DNA of 64,000 nt from Rhodamnia argentea (taxonomy: Eukaryota > Streptophyta > Magnoliopsida > Myrtales > Myrtaceae): contig NC_063156.1 in assembly GCF_020921035.1 (NCBI RefSeq), positions 5,890,001-5,954,000 on the forward strand, given 5' to 3'. The notes beneath the pieces are model-generated. The model did no database searches. It saw nothing but the letters and a program-made list of their open reading frames with translations, and was not told the DNA's origin. A program made the translations under genes and the position numbers. Shown one piece after another: positions 11,785 to 22,500 of this stretch (its first letter is position 1; every line of letters starts with the position of its first letter).

Positions 11785-11897
11785 GTTTATAGCCACGAAG
11801 CTGCTCTCTAAACGAATTCCCATTCATAGATATGCAGCAATCATAATTGGTTCCGCCTACATTAAAGGGCTAAGAACGAGTCCGGAAAGAGAGGAGT
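11785..11897 (+). other. Opposite-strand exon-like segment in spacer, copy A
   Basis: On the plus strand a pyrimidine-rich acceptor-like TTGCTTGTATTTCAG (near 11770-11785) is followed by an open frame reading ATKLLSKRIPIHRYAA, then IIIGSA, then KGLRT. The same frame recurs at 13497-13610 and 16590-16707. The pattern hydrophobics-G-x-A-H-x-x-G-L resembles the VVG.GH..GI motif of the TraB domain itself, though it lies on the other strand from the rest of the array. It may be a fragment of a second, inverted TraB copy or a coincidence. No matching upstream exon was found. Confidence 0.3.
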
Positions 11898-12054
11898 GAG
11901 GACCGACACCTGTTTCTGTACCGTGCGGCGTTGGTTGTTCCACTATCTTGGTTGTTCGATTCTACTACCCCTTGATACCGTGAATGCAACAGTCCTTCTT
12001 CGATGCGACCATTCATGCAAGCATAGAACCGGTCTCGCTCCGGGGCATATGCCT

Positions 12055-12625
12055 TACCACTTCCATGTCACTTCCATTCCACTAAGATGCACGGCGCCCA
12101 CAACAGCAACTGTCAAAGTGAAAGTCTTTGCAAGTCTATTTAATCCCGATGCCATATATCTAAAAGACAAATGAAACAAAGAGATTAATAAAATCATATA
12201 TTATACTCGCTCGATGCTCTATGAGTGCACATCTATTCCACGGACCCTTGAAAAATAAAATAGAATATTCATGTATTTCGTTCATGAAAAGGCCACTACA
12301 AAAGCAGAAAACTAGAAATATCAACACATGGTCGCAATAGTTTTAATGAAAAGCTGATAAATCTTACTGTATAAGTATATTTAGAAATAAATTTTTCAAG
12401 CTCAAATGGTGTAAGTTTTTCAAGCATCTTTTGAAAGATCGCATGTGGTAGTTATAGATAAACCCATAAATAAAGTCCACAACCTTCACTCAATAGAAAA
12501 GAAGGGAAAAAGAATGGCAATACTTCTTGATCACGATCTCGCAGCATGACCATGCAGCCACACGTCTTTTCTTCTTCATAAGCAATATGAAATTCACCTT
12601 TGATATATTTACGTATTTTCCTCCG
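12055..12625 (-). pseudogene. TraB-gene 3' exons, copy B
   Basis: Exons read on the minus strand: SEFHIAYEEEKTCGCMVML, then RDRDQEV (about 12610-12530), FQKMLEKLTPFE (about 12445-12400), the IHERNT end (about 12285-12260), and YMASGLNRLAKTFTLTVAVV, then GAVHLSGMEVTWKW (12163-12055). The order and motifs follow the TraB domain. The segment between the exons has a small deletion before HERNT, so the stop shared by the other copies cannot be scored here. Confidence 0.6.
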
Positions 12626-13496
12626 TGCCTCTTATAATTCTAAAAACAAGTAACTGAACTCAAACAAAAACATTACACCTTAACATATTTTGAAGTTACA
12701 CGGTGCAAGTGTCATCCTCAATTAGCACAAATAACTAGGGTTTGACATAATTGATCACGCGTCTCACCTGTTAGCATGATATCTATAATCAAACATTGAA
12801 TTATATTTAACGCATAAAGATAAATCTAACTTTTCATGTTTTTTTTTTAATTTCTCTTTGTTTTCTTCTCCTAAACAATGACATAAATCATTGCAAATTC
12901 AAAGCTCCAACTTTCTTGACACAATTTCACGCACGTGGACTGCTTGTTTGTCCGTCTTGCTTGATTTTGGCATTTGAGTCTATAGTTGTTAGCCCTTATT
13001 ATCTTTCGGTGATGCGATAAATGATTTGATGAGCTGAAAGATGAGCACTAAGCAAAACTACTAAGCGGTTATGAAAAATTGTGTAAACACGAAGATCAGT
13101 AGTTCATGATGTGGAGAACAACTTTGCAGAAGGAAGTATTTTTATTAGACATGTAGAAAAGAAATTTTTAACTGATTTCCTAAACTGACTCTTACAGAAA
13201 CAGTTTTGTGCATCGATCGAAATCGCGACTGTTACCCAAGCAAATCAATTTAAAAATTCATGAAATTTTACTATGTTATAAATAAGATTGTGCACAAAAA
13301 TTTTCACTAAGGGTGCAATGTCTAATTTAGCTTGTATAGAACGTATCAAGTTGAACAACCCGAGTGAAAAATAACCATTTGGTAACCAAATTAGAAAAAT
13401 CCGTGAAAGACCATTTGAATGGTCTAACGTGCCTAAAATATTCTATAGGAGTTACCTAAATCTATTTTGATCTTTCTTTTGTTTGTATTTCATGTC

Positions 13497-13610
13497 GTAA
13501 CCACGAAGCTGCTCTCTAAAGGAATCCCCATTCATAGATATACAACAATCATAATTGGTTCCGCCCACATGAAAGGGCTAAGAACTATTTTGGAAAGAGG
13601 GTGGGAACTA
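13497..13610 (+). other. Opposite-strand exon-like segment in spacer, copy B
   Basis: Plus-strand frame TTKLLSKGIPIHRYTT, then IIIGSAHMKGLRTILE, preceded by TTTGTTTGTATTTCA. In this copy the frame stays open for over 100 codons, but the downstream part runs across the antisense of the TraB last exon and is not convincing. Same interpretation and doubts as the segment at 11785. Confidence 0.3.
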
Positions 13611-13724
13611 ACTCCTTGCTTCTGTGTCGTGCGGGGTTGGTTGTTTCACTTTCTTATTTGTTCAATTCTACTACCCCTTGATATTGTGAATGCAGTAGTC
13701 ATTGTTCGATTCAACCATTCATGC

Positions 13725-14345
13725 AAGCATGCCTTACCACTTCCATGTCACTTCCATTACACCGAGATGCACGGCGCCCACTACAACGACTGTCAAAGTA
13801 TAAGTTTTCACAAGTTTGTTCAATCCAAATGCCATATGTCTAAAAGGCAAATGAAGGAGATAGATTAATAAAATCATATATTATACATGCTCGATGCTCT
13901 ACGAGCGCACATCTATTCAACAGAATCTTGAAGAATAAAATAGAGTACTCATGTATTTCTTTCATGAATGAATTACTCAATTACTTGAGAAAATTCATGA
14001 AAAGGCCACTACAAAAGTAGAAAACTAGAAATATCAACACATGATCGCAACAGTTTTAATGACAAGCTAATAAATATTATTGTAGAAGTATATTTAGAAA
14101 TAAATTTTTCGTGCTCAAATGGTGTAAGTTTTTCAAGCATCTTTTGAAAGATCGCATGTGGTAGTTATAGACAAACCCATAAATAAAGTGCATAACCTTC
14201 ACTCAACATAAAAGAAGAGAAAAAGAATGCAATACTTCTTGATTGCGATCTCGAAGCATAACCATGCAACCACACGTCTTTACTTCTTCATAAGCAATAT
14301 GAAATTCACTTTCATTATATTCACGTATTTTCCTCCGCGCCTCTT
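13725..14345 (-). pseudogene. TraB-gene 3' exons, copy C
   Basis: Minus strand: SEFHIAYEEVKTCGCMVML (about 14320-14250), FQKMLEKLTPFE (about 14155-14110), the HERNT exon end (about 13985-13950) and HMASGLNKLVKTYTLTVVVV, then GAVHLGVMEVTWKW (13845-13725). The stop codon before the HERNT motif is present as GAGTAATTC. The splice signals GTGAGT and CTTTTAG are retained in altered form. Confidence 0.6.
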
Positions 14346-15104
14346 ATAATTCTAAAAAAAGTAAATGAACTCAAATAAAAACACTGCACCTTAACATATT
14401 TTGAAATTGCACAATGCAAGTGCCATCCTCAATTAGCACGAATAATTAGGGTTTGACATAATTGATCACGCGTCTCACATGTTAGCATGATATCTGCAAT
14501 CGAACATTGAATTATATTTAACGCTTAAAGATCAATCTCACTTTTCATATATTTTTTCAATTTCTCTTTGCTTTCTTCTCCTAAACAATGATATAAATCA
14601 TTCCAAATCCAAAATTCAAAGCTCCAACTTTCTTGACACAATTTAGCATACGCGAACTGCTTGTTTGTCCATGTTGCTCCATTTTGGCAATTGAGTTTGA
14701 TAGTTGTTAGCCCTTATTAACTCTCGGTGACGCGATGAATGATTTGATGAGCTGAAAATCGAGCGCTAAGCAAAACTATTAAGTGGTTATGAAAATTGTG
14801 TAAATACGAAGATCAGTAGTTCATGATGTGGGGAACAATTTTGCAGAAGGAGGTATTTTCATTCGACATGCAGAAATGGAAAGTTTAACCGATTTCCTAA
14901 ACTGAATCTTACGCTAACAGTTTTGTGCATTGATCGAAATCGCAACTGTTACCCAAGCAAACCAATATAAAAATTCACGAAATTTTAATATGTTATAAAT
15001 AAGATTGTGCACGAAAATTTTCACGAGGGGTGCAAAATTTGATTTAGCTTATATAAAACACACCGAGTGGAACAATCCGAATAAAAAACAAGCATCGAAC
15101 CACT

Positions 15105-15745
15105 CTCGCGCTGAGACAGACGCCTTAACACTTCCATGTCACTTCCATTATGTAGATAAGCACCATGCTCACAACAGTGACTGTCAAAGTATAAGTCTTC
15201 ACAAGTCTATTCAATCTCGATGCCATATATCTAAAAGACAAATGAAGCAAAAAGATTAATAAAAGTATATATTATACACGCTCGATGCTCTACGAGTGTA
15301 TATCTATTCAATGAAACCTTCAAAAATAAAATAGAGTACTCACGTATTTCGTTCATGAATGAATTATTCAATTACTCGAGAAAATTCATGAAAAGGCCAC
15401 TACAAAAGTAGAAAATCAGAAATATCAACACATGATCGCAATAGTTTTAATGACAAGTTGATAAATCTTACTGTAGAAGTATATTTAGAAATAAAATTTT
15501 CTCACTCAAATGGTGTAAGTTTTTCAAACATCTTTTGAAAGATCGCATGTGGTAGTTATAGATAAATCCATAAATAAAGTTCATAACCTTCACTCAACAT
15601 AAAAGAAGAGAAAGAGAAAGCAATACTGTTTTATTGCGATCTCGAAGCATGACCATGCAGCTATACGTCTTTGCTTCTTCATAAGCAATATGAAATTCAC
15701 TTTCAGTATATTTTCATATTTCCCTGCACGCCTCTTATAATTCTA
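15105..15745 (-). pseudogene. TraB-gene 3' exons, copy D
   Basis: Minus strand: SEFHIAYEEAKTYSCMVML (about 15720-15640), the HERNT exon end (about 15365-15335), and a last exon beginning YMASRLNRLVKTYTL (15233-15105). In the last exon the usual VVGA.H motif has decayed to VVSMV. The shared TAA codon precedes FIHERNT. The spacer following this copy is about 300 bp shorter than in the others and has lost the opposite-strand exon-like segment. Confidence 0.55.
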
Positions 15746-16591
15746 AAAATAGTAACAGAACTCAAACAAAAATACTGCACCTTAACATATTTTGAAATTA
15801 CACAATGCAAGTGCCATCCTCAATTAGCACGAATAACTAGGGTTTGACATAATTGATCACGCGTCTGACCTGTTAGCATGATATCCACAATCGAACATTG
15901 AATTATATTTATCGCATAAAGATAAATCTAACTTTTCATGTCTTTTTTCAATTTCTTGTTGTTTTCTTCTCCTAAACAATGACATAAATTATTGCAAATT
16001 CAAAATTCAAAGCTCCAACTTTCTTGACACAATTTAGCATACGCAAACTACTTGTTTGTCCATCTTGCTTGATTTTGACGGTTGAGTCTGATAGTTGTTA
16101 GCCCTTATTATCTCTCGGTGACGCGATGAATGATTTGATGAGTTGAAAATCGAGCACTAAGCAAAACTACTAAGCGGTTATGAAAAATTGTGTAAACACG
16201 AAGATAAGGAGTTCATGATGTGGGGAACAACTTTACAAAAGGAAGTATTTTCATTAGATGTGCAGCAAGGGAAATTTTAACCGATTTTTTAAACTGGCTC
16301 ATATGGAAATAGTTTTGTGCATCGATCAAAATTGTGATTGTTACCCAAGCAAATCAATTTAAAAATTCACGAAATTTTAATATGTTATAAATAAGATTGT
16401 GTACGAAAATTTTCACGAAGGCTGCAAAGTCTAATTTAGCTTGTATAGAATGCACCAAGTTGAACAATTCGAGTGAAAAATAACCATCCGATAACCAAAT
16501 TAGGGAAATCCGCGAAAGACCATTTTAATACCTAAAACATTATGTACGAGTTAACTAAATCTATTTTGATCTTTCTTTTGTTTGTATTTCA

Positions 16592-16707
16592 AGTTCATAA
16601 CCATGAAGCTACTCTCTAAAGGAATCTCCATTCATAGATATGCAGCAGTTATAATTGGTTCTGCCCACATGAAAGAGCTAAAAATGATTCTAGAAAGAGA
16701 GGGGTGA
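16592..16707 (+). other. Opposite-strand exon-like segment in spacer, copy E
   Basis: Plus-strand frame TMKLLSKGISIHRYAA, then VIIGSAHMKELKMILE, after the acceptor-like TTTGTTTGTATTTCAAG. It has a stop just downstream. The three copies (11785, 13497, 16592) keep the same frame without stops, while the opposite frame carries a shared stop, so the plus strand is the better coding candidate. Confidence 0.3.
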
Positions 16708-16859
16708 GGACCGACTCCTTGCTTCTGTGTCGTGCGGCGTTGTTGTTCCACTTTCTTAGTTGTTTGATCTACTACTTCTTGATACTGTGAATGCAATAGT
16801 CCTTGTTCGATTCGACCATTCATGCAAGCATCGAACCAGTCTCGCTCTGGGGCAAACGC

Positions 16860-17465
16860 CTTACCACTTCCATGTCACTTCCATTCTGCTAAGATGCTCG
16901 GCGCCCACAACAGCGATCGTCAAAGTATAGGTCTTCGCAAGTCTATTCAATCTCGATGCTATATATCTAAAAGACAAATGAAACAAAGAGATTAATAAAA
17001 TCATATACTATACACGCTCGATGCTCTACGAGCGCACATCTATTCCACGGAACCTTGAAAAATAAAATAGAATACTCACGTATTTCGTTCATGAATGAAT
17101 TATTCAATTACTTGAGAAAATTCATGACAATAGTAGAAAATCAGAAATATCAACACATAGTCGCAATAGTTTTAATGACAAACTAATAAATCTTACTGTA
17201 GAAGTATATTTAGAAATAAATTTTTCGCGCTCAAATGGTATAAGCTTTTCAAGCATCTTTTGAAAGATCGCCTGTGGTAGTTATAGATAAACCCTTAAAT
17301 AAAGTCCATAACCTTCACTCAATAGAAAAGAAGGGGAAAAAAAGGCAATACTTCTTGATCGCGATCTCGAAGCATAACCACGCAGCCATACATCTTTGCT
17401 TCTTCATAAGCAATATAAAATTCACTTTCATTATATTTACGTATTTTCCTCTGCGCCTCTTATAA
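16860..17465 (-). pseudogene. TraB-gene 3' exons, copy E
   Basis: One of the best preserved copies. Minus strand: EFYIAYEEAKMYGCVVML, then RDRDQEV (about 17425-17345), then FQKMLEKLIPFEREKFI after an acceptor CTACCACAG (about 17275-17215), the FIHERNT exon end with donor GTGAGT (about 17105-17065), and the acceptor TCTTTTAG followed by YIASRLNRLAKTYTLTI, then AVVGAEHLSRMEVTWKW (16970-16860). Joined across the intron the junction reads HERNTYIAS, as expected for a TraB domain (HERD.YM). A TAA lies before FIHERNT, so the copy is broken. Confidence 0.65.
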
Positions 17466-18399
17466 TTCTAAAAAAAAGTAAATGAACTCAAATAAAAACA
17501 CTTCACCTTTACATATTTTGAAATTGCACAATGCAAGTGCCATTCTCAATTAGCACGAATAACTAGGGTTTGACATAATTGATCACGCGTCTCATTTATT
17601 AGCATGATATCTACAATCGAATATTGAATTATATTTAACGCACAAATATCAATCTAACTTTTCATATCTTTTTTCAATTTCTCTTTGTTTTCTTCTCCTA
17701 AACAATGATATAAATCATTCCAAATCCAAAATTCAAATCTCCAATTTTCTTGACACAATTTAGCATATGCGCACTGCTTATTTGTCCATCTTGCTTCATT
17801 TTGGCAATTGAGTTTGATAGTTGTTAGCTCTTATTAACTCTCGGTGATGTGATTAATGATTTGATGAGCTGAAAATCGAGCACTAAGCAAAACTACTAAA
17901 CGGTTATGAAAAATTGTATAAATACGAAGATCAGTAGTTCATGATGTGGGGAACAACTTTGCAGAAGAAAATATTTTCATTAGACATGCAGAAAAATTCA
18001 ACCAATCAATCCGAAAAACTCAATAGTTCATGATGTGGGGAACAACATCCTAAAATTGTATTCTTATGTATAAATGAAGCTAATCAACTCCTCAATCAAT
18101 CTAAAAAATTTCAGAAACCATCCAACTTCGAATTCTGTCCTAAATCTAAAAATTTCCTCTAATTAGATGAATTAGGACTAGAATTCTTACCTGGCATAGC
18201 GTGAAAATATCAGTTTAGTTGGCTCCGACTTTCGAATCGAAGAGGTGCAAAAGTTTTTCCCTCTTTCTTTCTTCTCTCTCTTGAACGAGCCTCATTTTTC
18301 CTCACGTTGTCTCCGGTTGTCGTGTTCTTCTGTTGAAGGAAGAGAAAATAAGAAAAAAAAATTGGGTATAAGCTTGGGCTTGGCTTAAAGAAAATATGG

Positions 18400-18690
18400 A
18401 TTTATTGGGCCAATATTACACCTCTCTTCCTTTAGCCTTTTTTCTTCCTTCTTCAACTTCTAGTGCTTATGTTTCTCATTTTAGTCAGTTACTCTGCAAT
18501 TTCATTGATCTATCTATCCCTAGCAAGTTCCCTTCCTTTCAAGATGTTTTTCTCTATATCATGTATTGTATCCTTCATTTCCATTTCATGTTCAACTCGT
18601 GTCCTTTGGCAAAATTCTTGCTTGAATCAGTCAGTTCACCTAAAATGAGATCGTTTCTATCACCGTAGTACTCTAGCTCTGATGAAATTT
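18400..18690 (-). pseudogene. Charged coding-like exon remnant, unknown, third copy
   Basis: Diverged copy of the stretches at 3745-4015 and 6495-6710, here reading SSELEYYGDRNDLILGELTD before a frame change. It is upstream (on the minus strand) of TraB copy E and immediately downstream of the end of copy F, which supports a tandem full-gene arrangement that was later trimmed in the other units. Confidence 0.35.
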
Positions 18691-18929
18691 CCCATTATTA
18701 GCTCCTGATGATCAAGAGAAGTAACACAGACACACATGAAGACAGAACAATAGAGTTGCAATCGGGGACTAGGAGACTAAAGGGATGATTCATTTTTGGC
18801 AAGCTTGTAGTCAAGTCAGCTCCCTATAAACTAAACAAAAAAAACATCAACAAAAATCAAAAGCGAGCAGATCACATTGGAAGTCTCTCTATTCATGAGG
18901 TTCGACTATTGATGCAAGGATCAAACTAG

Positions 18930-19545
18930 TCTCACTGCGGGGCAGACGCATTACCACTTCCATGTCTTTCCATTTCGCTGAGATGCGCAGCGCCCACAAC
19001 AGCGACTATCAAAGTATAAGTCTTCACATGTTTATTCAATCTCAATACCATATATCTAAAAGACAAATGAAGCAAAGAGATCAATAAAACTATGTATTAT
19101 AAACGCTATATGCTCTAAGAGTGCACATATATTCTATGGAACCTTGAAAAATAAAAGAGAATACTCACATATTGCATTCATGAATGAATGGTTCAATTAC
19201 TTGAGAAAATTCATGAAAAGGTTGCAAAAACAGAAAATCAAAAATATCAAAACATAATCGCAATAGTTTTAATGACAAGCTAATAAATCTTACTGTAGAA
19301 ATATATTTAGAACAAATTTTTCGCGTTCAAATGGTGTCAGTTTTTCAAACATCTTTTGAAAGATCGCCTATGGTAGTTATAGATAAACCCATAAATAAAG
19401 TCGATAACCATCACTCAACCAAAAAAAAAAAATAGGGAAAAAGAAGGCAAGACTTTTTTATCGCAATCTCGAAGTATAATCTTGCAGCCATATGTCTTTG
19501 CTTCTTCATAAGTATATTTATGTATTTCCCTCTGCGCATCTTATA
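18930..19545 (-). pseudogene. TraB-gene 3' exons, copy F (outermost copy, lacks the shared stop)
   Basis: Minus strand: YEEAKTYGCKIIL (about 19510-19445), the HERNT-equivalent exon end (19205-19165) and YMVLRLNKHVKTYTLIVAVV, then GAAHLSEMERHG (19065-18950). At the position where the other scorable copies have TAA before FIHERN this copy has CCA, giving VIEPFIHE. The final exon is closest to the family pattern VVG.GH..GI. The 5' part of the gene is not found beyond 19560, so this is also a partial gene. Confidence 0.6.
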
Positions 19546-19560
19546 TTTCTAAAAAAAAAA

Positions 19561-22500
19561 GTAAGACAATGCAAAAGGTAGTGCAAATACCCCTTCACAA
19601 CTAACCCTTGATTGGTTTTGGGCATTTTACCCGATTTGGTCCGTTCGATTTTTGGGCCAAATGGGGCCAAACTGTCCTCTATTATACATGTTTGCATGCT
19701 TACTACATCTCAGCTTAGTAATTATGTACTTTGGTTTCTCTCAAAATACCTCATATTTTTTTTTATGTTACACGCCTTGTATTCGATAAAATGCCATGTC
19801 TCATTCAAACCTCTAATTTTGAGTTCATGTTTCATTGTCTTCCCATACTTGTCTTTGGGTTTTATTTAGCTCATTGCGTTCTGTGTATATAGTACTTTGC
19901 AATGATGTTTAGCTTTGCCATTGATGACGCGTGGATGTTAAGATATGAAAGCCCGAACATACCTTGTTAAACTGGTTTTTGCTCCATTTTGTGCCCAAAA
20001 CAGTCTAGCTCTCTTACTTTGAAGCCGTTTTCCTCTCTCATTTTGCATGCATTTTGAATCACTCTTGGCCGAGTCTCTTCCTCTTGTGTAGCTCTTTACA
20101 TTGACGTATCATTTTCCCATTGGTTGTACGAGGTGTGAGTTATGCCCCTTTGAAAGTCACCCTCACGAGCAGTAGTTTTCCATATTTAAAATTTTTCTAA
20201 GTGTGGCGTTTTCGGTCAATGCCAACTCTTGACTTTAGGGGTCATTTTCTCTCTGGGCTCACATGCTTTAGAGGTGATCCTTATTTCATATTATTTCTAG
20301 TTTGTAGCTCTTTCCATGGATATATTTCGTACCCATTAGTTGCAATCGATGTGTGAGTTATGCTCCTTGAAAGTCGCCCTTGCGAACTGTGATATTTCAT
20401 ATTTAAAATTTTTTCAAGTGTTTGGGGTTTTTGGTCAGTGCAAACCCCTAATTTTCGGGATCATTTTCTCTCTAGTCTCACATGTTTTTGAGGTGATTGT
20501 TATTTCATATTATTCCTTATTTGTAGCTCTTTACATCGATATATTGCATGCCCATTTGTTGTAACCGATATGTGAGTTATGCCCATTGAAAGTCGTCCTC
20601 ACAAACTGTGGTTTTTCAGACAATTTTTCAGTGTTTGGGGTTTTTAGTCAATGCAAACCCCTGAATTTCGGGGTCATTTTCTCTCTAGTCTCATATGCTT
20701 TTGATGTTATTATTATTTCATATTATTCCCATTCCCTGTTTGTAGAAGTGCTGGAAACAGTGCAAACCTGCCACTTTGAGGTGATTTTTCTTGGTGATTT
20801 CTTGGGCTTTTGAGGCATTTCTTTAACTGATTATGCTCTTTGCGTGCAGCACCTCACGTTGGTACCTTGGGTGTGGTTTAATTATCTCCATAGATCAAGT
20901 TATTTGCTTCTAAAGATACCCCGATAAACTACAAAATTAGGGATCGATTATTTTTTTTAATGTTGGCCATCAAATAGGCGTACTCGTGATGTCGTCGTGA
21001 AGCGCTCAGTCACATTTTTCTAAAACCGTCAATCATTTTGAAAATCCCTTCCTTCCTAGTTTCCCACGATGTGTTAGCTTTCCGTTAATTATTTTCAAGG
21101 TCTGAGATATCCGCCCGATAAAATGTTCCGTTAGCTGAGCAAAATTCACAAAAAAAAAAAATGTTTTCTTAATGGTGTCGTTTAGGCCAACCCGAAAACC
21201 TTATGGTTCGGGTGGGGCGCCTTTGAGGTGCGGGTTGGGTCAACTCAATTCTTATAATTTTCGAAAAAAAATAAAAAATTTCAAAAAAGTAGAAAGTTTT
21301 AAAAATTCATAAAATTCATAAAAAAATCCTAAAATTCCAAAAAATATCAAAAAAATATCAAAAATTAGGAACTGACCATAGAGGAGTTACTTTTGTTCAT
21401 GTTAGTAAATGTTTGGAATGCATTATGTTAATAAGAAAATCGAGTTAATTTAATTAATGTTAGAGAAGGATTACATTAATTCACCTAAATATACAAAATA
21501 ATTCTTCAATAATTAAATTCGCAATTTCATTTAACAAAAATCTCAAATGAGGCTTGAAAAATCGAACTAGCTTCACGTTGATAAAATAATCAAATTTAAC
21601 ATTGCAAATACTTAAATCCGAATATGTCAGGGAGGAGATGTTGTCTGCCTGACCATTTCCCTATCTTCCGATATATTGCTCAAATGCAACCAAGGATGAC
21701 GAGCTTCACGTTGATAAAATAATCGAGTCAATTTGATTAATGTACACATGATTAGGGAAGGGTTATATTACTTTAAATCCACAAATTAAATCTCTAATAA
21801 TTAACTTCGCAATTTTATTCAACTAAAATTTCAAATGATGGTTTAGACGGACATATGAGGTAGACCACCCGCCTGGATGGAGGAGAATCTTAGCCAGTAG
21901 TGAAAGACCCGATGGTTGCAACCGAGCTTACAACATGGAAAACTAGCGAGAGAACCAATTCACACAACCAAACAACTTCACACAAAATAGGGCATTACCC
22001 AGTATGCGCATCGCCTGCCTCGCCCAATCACCCCACTCCACTCGGTTGGCTCTCTCGATTTCAAGCTGAAATCCAAAAATTTATCTTCACCTCGCATCAA
22101 CGATGTTCATGAATCGCCCGCCTTGCCCACTCGTTCCACTCTACTAAGTTGCCTCTCTGCTCTCCACTAAGTCTTTCACTGCCGACTACTGTTCTCCTCT
22201 ATCCAAGCCCAGGCCCAACACAGCCAGGGATGAAGATTTGGACGAGAGGCAGAGAGAAAGATAGTGGCAACTTACCCTCCGAACTTGCCAGGTGAGTGGT
22301 CTACCTCACCTATCCATCCTCGGCGGAGGGCGGCAAGTGCCGCATCCCACCTGCCTACAAGTAGCCTTTTGAGTTTGGCCAACAATGGGAAGAAGACACA
22401 TCGAGTTGAGTGGAGTGGGAGCAAGTGGGGCAAATAATTTCTGATTTTTCCTGCTTGCAAGAATAAGCTGCTTCAGAGCCGCTGAGGTTTCTCTTACTTG

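Larger units (their letters stand above)
10240..19560 (-). repeat. Tandem array of TraB-gene 3' units, about 1.7 kb period, six copies
   Basis: Equivalent landmarks recur at regular spacing. The codons of the EFHIAYEEAK exon lie near 10870, 12590, 14300, 15690, 17410 and 19500. The HERNT exon end lies near 10650, 12270, 13965, 15350, 17085 and 19180. The VVGA.HLS exon lies near 10480, 12100, 13780, 15170, 16920 and 19000. Spacing is about 1.7 kb, except for a shortened unit (14.3 to 15.7 kb) and a longer last interval that also contains the charged exon at 18.4-18.7 kb. Spacers share TGACGCGATGAATGATTTGA and GTTCATGATGTGGGGAACAA blocks. All copies lie in the same orientation. Confidence 0.85.

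Noticed and set aside
10240-19560. The regular repeats as a CRISPR-like or satellite array
   Set aside because: Units are about 1.7 kb, diverged, and contain gene exons with splice sites; not a CRISPR and not a simple satellite.
21850-22310. Possible small inverted-repeat transposon bounded by GAGGTAGACCAC motifs
   Set aside because: Only about 20 bp of inverted similarity is seen and no target duplication could be found, so it is not listed as an element.
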